Part shown: positions 55,377 to 64,000 of the stretch, piece after piece
How positions within the stretch are numbered: the stretch's first letter is position 1
Layout: each line of letters starts with the position of its first letter
NCBI RefSeq assembly: GCF_002633015.1
Contig: NZ_NSIU01000002.1
Coordinates: forward strand, 1-64,000
Length of the DNA: 64,000 nt
Direction of reading: 5' to 3'
Source of the DNA: Sulfuricurvum sp. PD_MW2
GTDB lineage: Bacteria; Campylobacterota; Campylobacteria; Campylobacterales; Sulfurimonadaceae
Position numbers and translations under genes: made by a program
Notes under the pieces: model-generated
What the model saw: only the letters and a program-made list of their open reading frames with translations
The model's database searches: none
Told to the model about the DNA's origin: nothing

Positions 55377-56527
55377 CAGTAATACGCCGCAATAATGGCA
55401 TAGCTCAGAAAGAACATCAGATGCGATGCCCCTTCGAAGTAGTTGGTCTCACCCTCATCAGTCGTTTTCCATACTAACAAAATTGTTAGCAATAACGCCC
55501 CAATTTGCAGCGGGTTAAAATCAAGGGTCAAATTAATCCCTGAGAGGTACGCCAACATCATCAAAATCGGAACCGTCAAAATAATCGATACCGTCGATGC
55601 CCCCATCGCAATATTCACAACCCGTTGAATCTGATCGTTGCGTGCAGCGCGAACTGCCGTAAAAATTTCAGGGCTGACACTGATAATCGCAATAACCAAA
55701 CCGGCCAAACCGGCAGATACTCCATACTCTTTTGCGATCAAGACCCCTTCGCCGGCAAAAATTTCCGCACCGAATGCAATAATCCCGATCAAAACAAATA
55801 TCGCCATAAAGTTGATCGGAGTGGAAAGATGCTCGAAAATATAGTCGCTCGACTCATTTTCATCAATCTCCGCATCTTCCTCTTCTTGAAGTTTGCGTTT
55901 TAGGCGGAAAAAACGGCTTCGTGCCGTTGCTTTGAAAAAATGGGTATGGGTACGGGTCTGAAAAATAAAAATAATGATATAGAAAAAAAGCAGTACCCCT
56001 GCGATAAGATGGCTCACATGGGTTAGCTCTGCGATACCGTGATCGGCATGACTCAACAATCCCGGCACGAGCAAAGCGCTTGACGCGACAAATAAGACGG
56101 TACTGTATGCGCTGGAGGTCTCTTTGTTGTGCTGCTGCTGGGTATAAGCAAGCCCTCCCAAAAATACAGCAAGCCCTAATAAAACGTTCAAATCGACGAT
56201 AACTGCCGAAATAATCCCCCCTTTAACCGTTTCAATAACATCGGGAGAGTGACGCACCTCTAACAAAATAATATAGAGCAAGATAATCTCTACCGCAACG
56301 GCACTAAACGTCAAAACAAAACTGCCATAGGGTTCATGAAGTCGTTCAGAGAGAATATCAGCCACCTCGGCAACCGTAAGCGAGAGAGAGGCAATAGCAA
56401 CCGCGGCAAACAATGTTGCCAAAATACCGTCGCCGTACGTGTGAAAGAAAAAAGCAAACGCCATGGAGACTATTCCAACAAATATATCCCAATAATCTTC
56501 AATAAAATAGCGTATCCGCCTGTCCAA
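55376..56527 (-). CDS. chaA: ChaA-type calcium/cation:proton antiporter
   Basis: A 383-residue membrane protein with about eleven helices and two alpha-repeats typical of the CaCA superfamily: EPYGSFVLTFSAVAVEI (first half) and SVSPEIFTAVRAARNDQIQ...IAMGAS (second half). An acidic cytoplasmic loop (EEEDAEIDENESSD, about 215-230) sits between them. ChaA expels Ca2+ or Na+/K+ in exchange for protons. Operonic with yaaA. Confidence 0.85.
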   Translation of the reverse strand: MDRRIRYFIEDYWDIFVGIVSMAFAFFFHTYGDGILATLFAAVAIASLSLTVAEVADILSERLHEPYGSFVLTFSAVAVEIILLYIILLEVRHSPDVIETVKGGIISAVIVDLNVLLGLAVFLGGLAYTQQQHNKETSSAYSTVLFVASSALLVPGLLSHADHGIAELTHVSHLIAGVLLFFYIIIFIFQTRTHTHFFKATARSRFFRLKRKLQEEEDAEIDENESSDYIFEHLSTPINFMAIFVLIGIIAFGAEIFAGEGVLIAKEYGVSAGLAGLVIAIISVSPEIFTAVRAARNDQIQRVVNIAMGASTVSIILTVPILMMLAYLSGINLTLDFNPLQIGALLLTILLVWKTTDEGETNYFEGASHLMFFLSYAIIAAYY

Positions 56528-56584
56528 GTCGTTATCCTTTAGATAAAGTAGTGGTAAGAATCATACCACAAATCACAATGGGGA

Positions 56585-57538
56585 TTAAATCCACCCTTTT
56601 CGTTTAAATACATATACCGGTAAAATCGATGAGATAACCATCATAACAATGGAGAGCAAATAGCCGTACTGCCAATGAAGTTCCGGCAAAATTTCAAAGT
56701 TCATCCCATAAATACTCGCAATCAAGGTTGGCGGCAAGAAGACGACATTAACGATTGTAAACATTTTAATGACTTTGTTTTGTTCAATGCTCAATACGCC
56801 GACGAAGATGTTTTGAAGATAATCGAGTCGCTCGAAATTAAAGTCAGTGTAGTCAATCAGTGATTTGATATCCTTGAGCATGACGGTAACATCATGTTTT
56901 AGTGCATGTTTATACTTATTCGATTTTAAAAATGCGCTCAAAATTCGCTGTTTATCGTTCAGGTTTTCTCGTATCTGGGTATTCAAATCTTCCAAAGACG
57001 AAATACGTGCCAAAATCTCTTCATCTTCGTTCGAATAGTCGGTCAAGACGTGTTTGCGTAGACGGGTAATGTCACGAGCCAGTTTTTCAATAATATCCGC
57101 ATCGGCATCAATACGGATATCCAAAATTTGACAAAAAATATCGTATCCGGTCTCAAACTGTTTCGGCGTTGCAAAAAATTTGCGGTTAAACTCATCAAAT
57201 GTATAGAGATTGGTATAGCGGATCGAAATCAAAAGATTATGATAGAGGATAAATGACACCGTCTCATTGTGTGAGTTTTCAAGTTTTGAGATCAAAAAAT
57301 AACTGTTGATTTCAATACGATCGGACTCTTCCCAATAGCGCGAACTGATCTCAATCTCTTCGGTCTCTTGTTTGGTCGGAAATTTAATGTTGAAGGTATT
57401 TTCAATAAAAACAATTTCGTCATACGTCGGCATCAACATATCGATCCAAATCACTTTCTCGATTACGTCACCGTCAAGCTCTGACATCGTATCGATGAAT
57501 GCTATCGCGTTTTCATTGCGTACATAACATTTGATCAT
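56585..57538 (-). CDS. corA: CorA-family magnesium/divalent cation transporter
   Basis: A 317-residue CorA-type channel: a large cytoplasmic N-terminal domain, a long helix, then two C-terminal membrane spans with the pore signature YGMNF near residue 279 and a short basic tail (KRKGWI). It starts 3 bp after the radical SAM gene stop, so the two are co-transcribed. The extended N-terminal region is unlike E. coli CorA but common in this phylum. Confidence 0.92.
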   Translation of the reverse strand: MIKCYVRNENAIAFIDTMSELDGDVIEKVIWIDMLMPTYDEIVFIENTFNIKFPTKQETEEIEISSRYWEESDRIEINSYFLISKLENSHNETVSFILYHNLLISIRYTNLYTFDEFNRKFFATPKQFETGYDIFCQILDIRIDADADIIEKLARDITRLRKHVLTDYSNEDEEILARISSLEDLNTQIRENLNDKQRILSAFLKSNKYKHALKHDVTVMLKDIKSLIDYTDFNFERLDYLQNIFVGVLSIEQNKVIKMFTIVNVVFLPPTLIASIYGMNFEILPELHWQYGYLLSIVMMVISSILPVYVFKRKGWI

Positions 57539-57540
57539 CG

Positions 57541-58419
57541 TTATACCTCCTTGTTAAATCGTTCTTTATAACGGCATTTTTGACACAGCTCTTCGACACA
57601 TTCCCCTCTGGAAAATCCATCACGAATAGCTACAGCACGTTCTGATGAGAGAATTTTACCCAAATTTGTCTCATGTAGGTTACCAAGATCAATGATCCCA
57701 TCCGAATCCAAGCAGCAAGGAACCACTCTTCCATCCGAAAGGATAGCGATTTGTTTGCCGAGTCCCTGACAATATCCATGTGTAAGGGTATCATTGTCCA
57801 GATTCGGCCACTCAAAATAGCGATCGAAATGGAGCAGTATTTTGGAGGCTAAACGGATTGATTGGCGCTCCCCGCTGATTTGTAAAGCAATCATCCCGGG
57901 TTCAAGCGAAAAATGATTCTCCAAAAGCGCAAATAGTCGTTCATTAAAACGGCTTTCACTATAAATATCATCCAAATTCCACAATCGAAGATTAATAAAA
58001 AAATCAACCTCACGGGATAGTTTCTCATCACACAGTGCCAATATCGGCTCCATATACGCTTCAAACGTCCGAGATACGCTGTTTTTATTAAAGCTGTTGA
58101 GGGAAATATTGAGCTGACGGAGTGCGGGATGAAAAAGGGCTTCTCTACGGAGTGGATCCAAATAAAATCCGCTAGTAGTGATCATCACTTTAAACCCCAG
58201 AGCATAGGCACTATCCAGATAGTCTCTCACATTGCTGAGCACTATCGGATCACCCATCACATGCAAGGCAATCTCGTCGGTATACGGTTTTAGTTCAGCA
58301 AGAGCCTTTTTGAAAAAAGGGAGTTCCATTGTTTGGGTCGGTTTTGGTTTGGGAGGACAAAAGCTGCAGGAGAGTCCGCAAATATTGGTTATTTCAACGT
58401 AGGCACGGCTGAATTTCAT
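57541..58419 (-). CDS. Radical SAM/SPASM domain protein
   Basis: A 292-residue protein. The SAM-cluster motif CGLSCSFC is near residue 14, and the SPASM-like C-terminal cysteine set is CQGLGKQ...VVPCCLDSDG...C.EELCQKCRYKERF. Such proteins modify peptides or tRNA, or act as maturases; the substrate is not evident. The start chosen is ATG 58419 with AAAGGG upstream. It diverges from the thioredoxin-like gene, whose ATG is only 12 bp away. Confidence 0.88.
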   Translation of the reverse strand: MKFSRAYVEITNICGLSCSFCPPKPKPTQTMELPFFKKALAELKPYTDEIALHVMGDPIVLSNVRDYLDSAYALGFKVMITTSGFYLDPLRREALFHPALRQLNISLNSFNKNSVSRTFEAYMEPILALCDEKLSREVDFFINLRLWNLDDIYSESRFNERLFALLENHFSLEPGMIALQISGERQSIRLASKILLHFDRYFEWPNLDNDTLTHGYCQGLGKQIAILSDGRVVPCCLDSDGIIDLGNLHETNLGKILSSERAVAIRDGFSRGECVEELCQKCRYKERFNKEV

Positions 58420-58425
58420 TATAAT
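58420..58425 (+). promoter_or_regulatory. -10 box placed for a leaderless transcript
   Basis: TATAAT on the plus strand ends 6 nt before the ATG of the thioredoxin-like gene. Standard spacing would put transcription start at the A of that ATG (58432). No ribosome site fits between. No -35 match is visible. Confidence 0.4.
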
Positions 58426-58431
58426 CCCTTT

Positions 58432-58755
58432 ATGCAAACATTAGAAGCCATCCAAAACACCCTCATAACCAACGATGCGCTCATGCTCTATTTTAGCGCA
58501 CCCACCTGCAACGTCTGTCATGCCCTTAAACCGAAACTGACCGAAGCGATCACAACCGAATTCCCCACTTTTGTCATCGAGAGTATCGATATTTCCGAAA
58601 CGCCCGAAATTGCATCCCATTTTACCGTCTTTACCATTCCGACAGTACTGATCTTTTTTCAGGGACGGGAATTTTTACGCAAAAGCCGCCACATGAGTAT
58701 CGGCGAAGTGACAGATGCTATACGCCGACCCTATAACCTTATGGTAGAAAACTAA
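58432..58755 (+). CDS. Thioredoxin-like protein
   Basis: A 107-residue thioredoxin fold with active-site APTCNVCHALKP (CxxC near residue 22) and the cis-proline TIPTVLIF. It probably reduces disulfides in the cytoplasm, as there is no signal peptide. CNVC is not the standard CGPC, so its redox potential may differ. The start is ATG 58432; the longer open frame runs back into the divergent radical SAM gene. The last 17 bp overlap the convergent SpoU methyltransferase gene. Confidence 0.87.
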   Translation: MQTLEAIQNTLITNDALMLYFSAPTCNVCHALKPKLTEAITTEFPTFVIESIDISETPEIASHFTVFTIPTVLIFFQGREFLRKSRHMSIGEVTDAIRRPYNLMVEN

Positions 58756-59491
58756 CAATCCCTGCTGTTACGGCAACGTTGAGGGATTCAACCCCGCGAT
58801 GCATTGGGATACTGACACTATGAGTCGATGCACGTATTACACTATCACTAACCCCTTCACTCTCATTTCCTAACACAAAGATAGAGCGATTGGGGATTTT
58901 CAGCGTATGGATGTCATATTTAGCGTGAGACGAAAGGGTAATGATTGCTGTATCGCTCAATGTCAAAATCTCACTCAAATCTTCACAGTAATAGATCGGT
59001 ATTTTAAAGAGAGTCCCCGCTGAGGCTTTCATCACCAACGGTGAAAGTTTCGTACTGTTACGGCGAGGCAATACGATTCCATCGATTTTACTCGCCGCTG
59101 CGGATCGGACAATCATCCCTAAATTTTGCGGATTATTGATCCCATCAAGGGCCAAAAGACGAAAAGAACCCGGTAAATCGGTCGCAATAGCTGAAGCACT
59201 GCGGTAATTTTGGCTTACGACATCAATCGCTACTCCTTGATCTTGCGCACTGTTTTTGGAAATGCGGGAGAGAGATTCTTTGGTGTGGTATTTGATCTCT
59301 ACACCACGCATTTCGGCAAGTGCCATGATCTCTTCGATCGTCTCATCAGTGCGATTGCTCTTGGAGAGGTGCAATTTATGAATCTCTACGGCATCGTCTC
59401 GCAGTACTTCGACTGCAACGTTACGCCCATACAATGTTATTAAAGAGTCGAAAAAACGCTTTTTCTCTAAATACTCAGGAGAATCGTTCAT
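58739..59491 (-). CDS. SpoU/TrmH-family RNA 2'-O-methyltransferase
   Basis: A 250-residue SPOUT enzyme: an N-terminal L30e-like substrate-binding domain (about 20-95), then the knotted catalytic domain with motif 1 NNPQNLGMIVRSAAA, motif 2 LGNESEGVSD and motif 3 SIPMHRGVESLNVAVTAG. The layout fits RlmB (23S rRNA) or TrmH; which one is undecided. Its first base overlaps the tkt stop, the last gene of the ferredoxin-panD operon. Confidence 0.9.
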   Translation of the reverse strand: MNDSPEYLEKKRFFDSLITLYGRNVAVEVLRDDAVEIHKLHLSKSNRTDETIEEIMALAEMRGVEIKYHTKESLSRISKNSAQDQGVAIDVVSQNYRSASAIATDLPGSFRLLALDGINNPQNLGMIVRSAAASKIDGIVLPRRNSTKLSPLVMKASAGTLFKIPIYYCEDLSEILTLSDTAIITLSSHAKYDIHTLKIPNRSIFVLGNESEGVSDSVIRASTHSVSIPMHRGVESLNVAVTAGIVSFLP

Positions 59492-61407
59492 CAGATTTTT
59501 GCCGCAACGGCTTCTGCGCTAAATCCGAATTTCTCAAACAACTTATCGGCCGGTGCACTCGCCCCAAATCCTTCCATCGCAACAACCGTATCGGCAAATC
59601 GGTACCACTCAAGCCCGCGAGCCGCTTCAATAGCAATTTTCTTCGTGGATGGTTTAATGATCGATTCGATATAGCTTGGTGATTGTTCCATCAGCAAATC
59701 AAAACACGGTACACTCACAACATTTGCCGCAATGCCGCGTGATGAGAGAAGTTCAGCACTCTCAATCGCCAAGGCGACTTCTGAACCCGATGCCATAATG
59801 GTAACCGTAGCATTAGGACGCTCTATAAGCAAATAACCGCCGTTTTCAACATCTCCGTGAACAGGGGACGGAAGCAACGGAAGATTTTGGCGTGAACATA
59901 CGAATGCCGATGGAGAGTGTTTCATCGAAAGGGCTTTCTGCCATGCTTTGACGTTTTCAGCACCATCTGCCGGACGATAGACATAAAAATTCGGCAACGC
60001 TCTAAATTGGCTCAAATGCTCGATCGGTTGGTGGGTAGGGCCGTCTTCCCCCACACCGATACTATCATGTGTCCAAATGAAAAAGTGTTGGATACCGCTG
60101 AGTGCTGCAATACGTGCAGATGGTTTGAGGTAGTCACTAAATACAAAAAACGTTGCGCTAAAAGGCATAATCGGACCATACAATGCCATCGCATTCGTTA
60201 TCGATGCCATAGCATGCTCACGGATACCGAAGTGGATATTTTTGCCCTTAGGGAAATCTCCCATGTTTGCTAATTCGGTTTTATTGGATGGTCCGAGATC
60301 CGCCGACCCGCCAAGGAAGCCCGGAATCGCTTTGGCAATTGCATTCAAAATCACACCGTTAGTGTTACGTGTTGCATCCGCTTTCTCAAAAGTAGGCCAT
60401 TGGATACGGCTGAAATCCGGATTCATCAACTGCTCATACGCTTCATTTTGCTCTACCAATGGGAGCTCATTGAGACGGTGATTCCACTCACGCTCTGCCA
60501 AATCCCCTTTTTCAATCGCACAACGGAAACGTTCCAATACATCCGAATCGACATGGAACGTTTTTTCAGGATCGAATCCGGCTGCCATTTTAGCCGTTTT
60601 GATCACATCGTGCCCAAGCGGTGCTCCATGCGCATGGTGTGAGCCTTCCATTTTACCGCCCCCTTTGGCGATAACGGTATTTGCAATAATAAGTACCGGA
60701 CGTTTGATCGTTTTAGATTGCGTTAATGCACCGTCAATCTCTTCGAAATTGTGCCCGTCAATCTCCAATACCGCCCAGTTTTGCGATTCGAAACGGTTCC
60801 GAATATTTTCACTAAGGCTGAGTTCGGTTGAACCCTCGATTGTAATACGGTTTGAATCGTAAATCACAACCAAATTATCAAGTCCGAGATGCCCGGCAAT
60901 CGAACACGCTTCATAACTGATCCCCTCTTCCAAGTCACCGTCTCCGCACAGACAATACACATTGTGATCAATCAATTCTGCCGTTTCAGAATTCACTTTG
61001 TTGCCGACATATGAAGATGCCATTGCAAAACCGACCGCATTCGCAATTCCTTGTCCTAATGGCCCCGTGGTAATCTCTACCCCAGCCGTATGACCGTATT
61101 CGGGATGTCCCGGTGTTGCAGAATCAAGCTGGCGGAAATTTTTAAGATCCTCGATCTCTAACCCGTATCCCCAAAGATAATAAAGCGAATAGATCAGACC
61201 CGTACCGTGTCCGCCTGAGAACACTAAACGGTCACGGTTCAACCATTTCGGATTCTTCGGACTATGGGTAAGATGTTCAGAAAGAACGACAGCGATGTCC
61301 GCCAATCCCATCGGTGCACCCGGATGGCCTGAATTAGCTTGTTGTACCATGTCTGCCGCTAAAAAGCGGATTGTATCTGCCATTTTTTGGCGCATTGTAT
61401 TACTCAT
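59491..61407 (-). CDS. tkt: Transketolase
   Basis: A 638-residue thiamine-diphosphate enzyme of the pentose phosphate/Calvin routes. It has the N-terminal NSGHPGAPMGLADI, the ThDP-binding CGDGDLEEGISYEA with downstream NRITIEG, and the central pyrimidine-binding domain with THDSIGVGEDGPTHQP. Full family length. It starts 3 bp after the prenyl synthase gene. Confidence 0.98.
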   Translation of the reverse strand: MSNTMRQKMADTIRFLAADMVQQANSGHPGAPMGLADIAVVLSEHLTHSPKNPKWLNRDRLVFSGGHGTGLIYSLYYLWGYGLEIEDLKNFRQLDSATPGHPEYGHTAGVEITTGPLGQGIANAVGFAMASSYVGNKVNSETAELIDHNVYCLCGDGDLEEGISYEACSIAGHLGLDNLVVIYDSNRITIEGSTELSLSENIRNRFESQNWAVLEIDGHNFEEIDGALTQSKTIKRPVLIIANTVIAKGGGKMEGSHHAHGAPLGHDVIKTAKMAAGFDPEKTFHVDSDVLERFRCAIEKGDLAEREWNHRLNELPLVEQNEAYEQLMNPDFSRIQWPTFEKADATRNTNGVILNAIAKAIPGFLGGSADLGPSNKTELANMGDFPKGKNIHFGIREHAMASITNAMALYGPIMPFSATFFVFSDYLKPSARIAALSGIQHFFIWTHDSIGVGEDGPTHQPIEHLSQFRALPNFYVYRPADGAENVKAWQKALSMKHSPSAFVCSRQNLPLLPSPVHGDVENGGYLLIERPNATVTIMASGSEVALAIESAELLSSRGIAANVVSVPCFDLLMEQSPSYIESIIKPSTKKIAIEAARGLEWYRFADTVVAMEGFGASAPADKLFEKFGFSAEAVAAKI

Positions 61408-61410
61408 CGG

Positions 61411-62259
61411 TTAGTCCTTGTGTCGGTTAATATATTGGGTAAGTGTTGGTGACAATTCACGTTGCAAATTCTCATCAAAACTCATCATTTGTCGTGTTAC
61501 TTTTTCTGCCAAAGCATTGGCCTCATCCATTGCCCGCTCATACCCGAGCAACGTAACGAAACTGTTTTTCGCTTCATCGTTATTGGTTGTTTTGCCTGCT
61601 TGTGTTTCATCTTGGGTCACATCCAAAATATCGTCTTGAATTTGAAACAACAACCCCAAATCAATACCGAAATCATAAAGCTGCTGTGCAAGATCGTCTC
61701 GTCCGACAATGTATGCACCCATTTGTAGCGATGCGGCAATCAGTTTGCCTGTTTTGTGGATATGGAGCATTTTCACCTGTTCCAATTCCAACCGTTGGTT
61801 TTCAAAATGGCAATCGATCGCTTGCCCTAAAACCATCCCCTCTACTCCACCGTTATGTGCGAGTGAACGGACCAGTTTGACAATGACTTTATCCGAAAAC
61901 GGAGCATTCGAAAGCACTTCAAATGCATAAGTATTCAGTGCATCCCCTGCCAGAATCGCACTCACTTCATTGTACATTTTATGGAGTGTAGGCATCCCTC
62001 GGCGCAGGTCGGCATTATCCATTGCAGGGAGATCATCATGAATCAAAGAGTACGTATGCAGCAATTCAATAGCAAGCGCTGCATGATACGCACTGGGAAC
62101 CAAAAGTGTATTATAGGCTTGAACAACACCCAATAAAAGAGCCGGACGAAAACGTTTTCCGCCCCCCAAGAGCATTTGGTGCAGTGAAGTTTCATAGTGG
62201 GGATGAAAAGATGCAGCTGAAGGGAGATGCGCTGCTAAAAATGCTTCAAATTGCTCCAT
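61411..62259 (-). CDS. ispA: Short-chain polyprenyl (geranyl/farnesyl) diphosphate synthase
   Basis: A 282-residue prenyltransferase. The first aspartate-rich motif is DDLPAMDNADLRRG with two residues between the Asp pairs, as in bacterial FPP synthases. The second is IQDDILD. GGKRFRP is the substrate-binding opening. It makes C15 precursors for undecaprenyl-P and quinones. In operon with tkt. Confidence 0.93.
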   Translation of the reverse strand: MEQFEAFLAAHLPSAASFHPHYETSLHQMLLGGGKRFRPALLLGVVQAYNTLLVPSAYHAALAIELLHTYSLIHDDLPAMDNADLRRGMPTLHKMYNEVSAILAGDALNTYAFEVLSNAPFSDKVIVKLVRSLAHNGGVEGMVLGQAIDCHFENQRLELEQVKMLHIHKTGKLIAASLQMGAYIVGRDDLAQQLYDFGIDLGLLFQIQDDILDVTQDETQAGKTTNNDEAKNSFVTLLGYERAMDEANALAEKVTRQMMSFDENLQRELSPTLTQYINRHKD

Positions 62260-62302
62260 ACCTATCCCACTATTTTTTAGCGAAATATTACCACGTTGGA
62301 GC

Positions 62303-62668
62303 TTATATCTTCTCGATTATGTCAGTGATACTGTTCTCATCATCAACTAATACAACAGTAGGTTTATACGTTTCAAGCTCTGCATCATTATACGTTGCGT
62401 AGGCAACAATGATAATTTTGTCCCCTTTGTGTACTTTACGTGCAGCTGCCCCATTAAGACAGATATCACGTTTGCCGCGCTCACCAAGGATAATATAAGT
62501 AGAAAAACGTTCACCGTTATTGATATTTAGAATTTCCACTTTTTGACCGACACGCATTTTGGATGCTTCCAAAAGCTCTTCGTCAATTGTGATCGAACCG
62601 ACATAATTAAGATTTGCGTCGGTAACGGTCGCACGGTGGATTTTACTGTAGAGCATTTCGATCAACAT
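62303..62668 (-). CDS. panD: Aspartate 1-decarboxylase
   Basis: A 121-residue pyruvoyl enzyme making beta-alanine for pantothenate. The self-cleavage site GS is in [12 protein letters not shown], with K-I-H-R-A-T upstream and YTYNDAE-type ATYNDAEL near the end. Start is ATG 62668, 3 bp after the ferredoxin gene; a second ATG four codons in is possible. Confidence 0.97.
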   Translation of the reverse strand: MLIEMLYSKIHRATVTDANLNYVGSITIDEELLEASKMRVGQKVEILNINNGERFSTYIILGERGKRDICLNGAAARKVHKGDKIIIVAYATYNDAELETYKPTVVLVDDENSITDIIEKI

Positions 62669-62671
62669 AAT

Positions 62672-63049
62672 TTATCTGCCCATCTGCTTCATCATATCAG
62701 CCGGAGTGATTGGAGCATCCCAAAGTTCTGATGGGATAACATACTCTTGAACCACTTCACCACCGATAATATGACGATCAATAATCTCATTGATTTTCTC
62801 TTTGGTAAGTCCAGCGTACATTACATGTCCCGGTTCTACCAACATAACAGGTCCAACATTACAGCGATTCATACATGACGTACGGATCGGTTGCACGGTT
62901 GCAATCAACCCTTTTTGCATAAGCGTTTGTGCCAAATGTTGAAACAAATCTTGAGTGTGCGGATTGACACAGCTTGGCTTTGGCATCCCCGGAGGAGAGC
63001 TCTGTTCACACTTGAAAATATAAAATGCCGGTTGAGGAAGACCCATCAA
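62672..63049 (-). CDS. Thioredoxin-like [2Fe-2S] ferredoxin
   Basis: A 125-residue protein of the thioredoxin-fold ferredoxin family (like NuoE C-terminal part or Shethna-type). Candidate cluster cysteines are C14, C27, C59 and C63 (SCMNRCNVGPVMLVEPG). It is likely an electron carrier of unknown partner. First gene of the ferredoxin-panD-ispA-tkt-methyltransferase operon. Confidence 0.82.
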   Translation of the reverse strand: MMGLPQPAFYIFKCEQSSPPGMPKPSCVNPHTQDLFQHLAQTLMQKGLIATVQPIRTSCMNRCNVGPVMLVEPGHVMYAGLTKEKINEIIDRHIIGGEVVQEYVIPSELWDAPITPADMMKQMGR

Positions 63050-63104
63050 CTACTCCTTCACATCGATATACGTAAAATACGGCTACGATAAAAATAATTA
63101 CCGC

Positions 63105-63110
63105 ATTATA
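63105..63110 (-). promoter_or_regulatory. -10 box of the ferredoxin-panD operon
   Basis: On the minus strand GGCTATAATGCGG places TATAAT 55 bp upstream of the ferredoxin ATG, within the 109-bp gap after murE. The genes run in the same direction as murE. Confidence 0.55.
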
Positions 63111-63158
63111 GCCAAATCTTAAAGCTACATTGTTAGCTCAAAAAAACAATTTAGTCGT

Positions 63159-64000
63159 TTAAAGCTCTTTTAACAACTCTCGTGCCACAACACGATCATC
63201 AAACGGCAAATGCTGGTCGTAGATAATCTGTGACGTTTCATCCCCTTTTCCGAGAATCAAAATCACTTCATCACCGCTTCGATCTTTTAGCGCTTGGGCT
63301 ATCGCATTACGGCGATTGACATCTACGTACACATTGCTTTTGTCTTCGATTCCGGAGAGAATATCTTCAATAATTGCATCCGGATCTTCAAAACGGGGAT
63401 TATCACTCGTCACATATACTTTTTTCGCATATGCACTTGCGACTCTCCCCATCATAGGGCGTTTGCTACGGTCGCGATCCCCTCCTGCACCAAACACGAC
63501 CAAGACCTCTTTCTCTTTGAGCGCATTAAGCACCTGTTCCATTCCATCTGGAGTATGAGCGAAATCGACAATGACAAGAGGCGATTCGCTCACCACTTCC
63601 ATACGTCCGCTCACCCCGCCAAAATTCTCCAAAGCATCGGCAATTTTTTCCAGACTCTCGTTTGTAACCAAATGAACGGCTGCAAAAGCGGCAGTAATAT
63701 TATAGAGGTTGAAAAACCCGTGCAACGACGTCACAAAAGGAACATGATCTTCAAAATGTTTCAACACTCCGCTTACACCGTTGTTCAACGAATACGCCAA
63801 AATTTTATAGGTAGCTGGATTTTCAACACCGTAGGTGAAAGCATTTTTGATATTAAACTGCGCTTTAGGTTCATCTTTGTTGATCAGTTTTTTCGACTCA
63901 TCCGCAAAAAAGAGATTTTTAATTCGGATGTACTCATCGATGCTTTGATGATAATCAAGATGATCTTGGGTGATATTCGTCAAAATTTTAAGCCCAAATT
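63159..64000 (-). CDS. murE: MurE, UDP-MurNAc-tripeptide synthetase (partial)
   Basis: The C-terminal 280 residues of a Mur ligase; the N-terminal part lies beyond the window. The visible start is ILTNITQDHLDYH, the central-domain segment after the ATP site. The signature SDNPRFEDP marks enzymes that add meso-diaminopimelate rather than lysine. VFGAGGDRDRSKRPMMG and LGKGDE are also conserved. It builds the peptidoglycan stem peptide in the cytoplasm. Confidence 0.97.
   Translation of the reverse strand, partial: FGLKILTNITQDHLDYHQSIDEYIRIKNLFFADESKKLINKDEPKAQFNIKNAFTYGVENPATYKILAYSLNNGVSGVLKHFEDHVPFVTSLHGFFNLYNITAAFAAVHLVTNESLEKIADALENFGGVSGRMEVVSESPLVIVDFAHTPDGMEQVLNALKEKEVLVVFGAGGDRDRSKRPMMGRVASAYAKKVYVTSDNPRFEDPDAIIEDILSGIEDKSNVYVDVNRRNAIAQALKDRSGDEVILILGKGDETSQIIYDQHLPFDDRVVARELLKEL

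Overview
The window looks like ordinary chromosome from a free-living member of the Campylobacterota (former Epsilonproteobacteria), most like the Sulfuricurvum/Sulfurimonas group. This rests on gene order and family resemblance rather than any search. The indicators are the tRNA-tuf-rpmG-trnW-secE-nusG-rplKAJL-rpoB-rpoC-rpsL-rpsG-fusA block, the flgB-flgC-fliE-pbpB order with a sigma-54 type promoter, kinases carrying an AHQWRQPL-type H-box, and promoters with a clear TATAAT and poor -35 boxes. No rRNA, CRISPR array or intact mobile element was seen.

Layout. Bases 1-1,520 hold the tail of an OmpR-type response regulator and a short-form hybrid cluster protein (hcp) with an FNR/NNR-like site placed exactly for activation. 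Bases 1,590-5,078 hold two c-di-GMP proteins: a membrane GGDEF-EAL protein with a degenerate GGDEF, and a PAS-GGEEF cyclase. Bases 5,190-15,380 are an AT-rich signalling island bounded on both sides by remnants of a tyrosine recombinase. It contains a SiaA-SiaB-SiaC type phosphatase/kinase/regulator triad on the minus strand. Divergently there is a six-gene plus-strand phosphorelay cluster: three small paralogous receivers, a 1,026-residue hybrid kinase with HPt, and two further soluble kinases. An 18-bp perfect palindrome lies in the divergent region. This island is the most unusual part of the window.

Bases 15,500-29,680 are housekeeping: uvrB, a DedA-like protein, PBP1A, an orphan oligopeptide-type ABC ATPase, a bioF-like synthase, maf, a small membrane protein, alaS, leuA, murG and ftsW. 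At 29,746 a GG-N10-GC sigma-54 promoter starts flgB-flgC-fliE, followed closely by ftsI (pbpB). Then come a lipoprotein, panC, prfB, bpt, an FAH-family hydrolase and sodB.

Bases 37,370-54,640 form one long minus-strand translation/transcription supercluster. It begins from a perfect consensus promoter (TTGACA-N17-TATAAT), runs through four tRNAs into tuf, and continues to fusA. Conserved RNA structures lie at rplA/rplJ (L10 leader position) and rplL/rpoB, and terminator-like hairpins lie at rpoC/rpsL, rpsG/fusA and after fusA.

Bases 54,640-64,000 hold yaaA, a ChaA-type cation antiporter, a CorA transporter, a SPASM radical SAM protein divergent from a possibly leaderless thioredoxin-like gene, and an operon of a 2Fe-2S ferredoxin, panD, ispA-type prenyl synthase, transketolase and a SpoU methyltransferase. 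The 3' part of murE runs off the end of the window.
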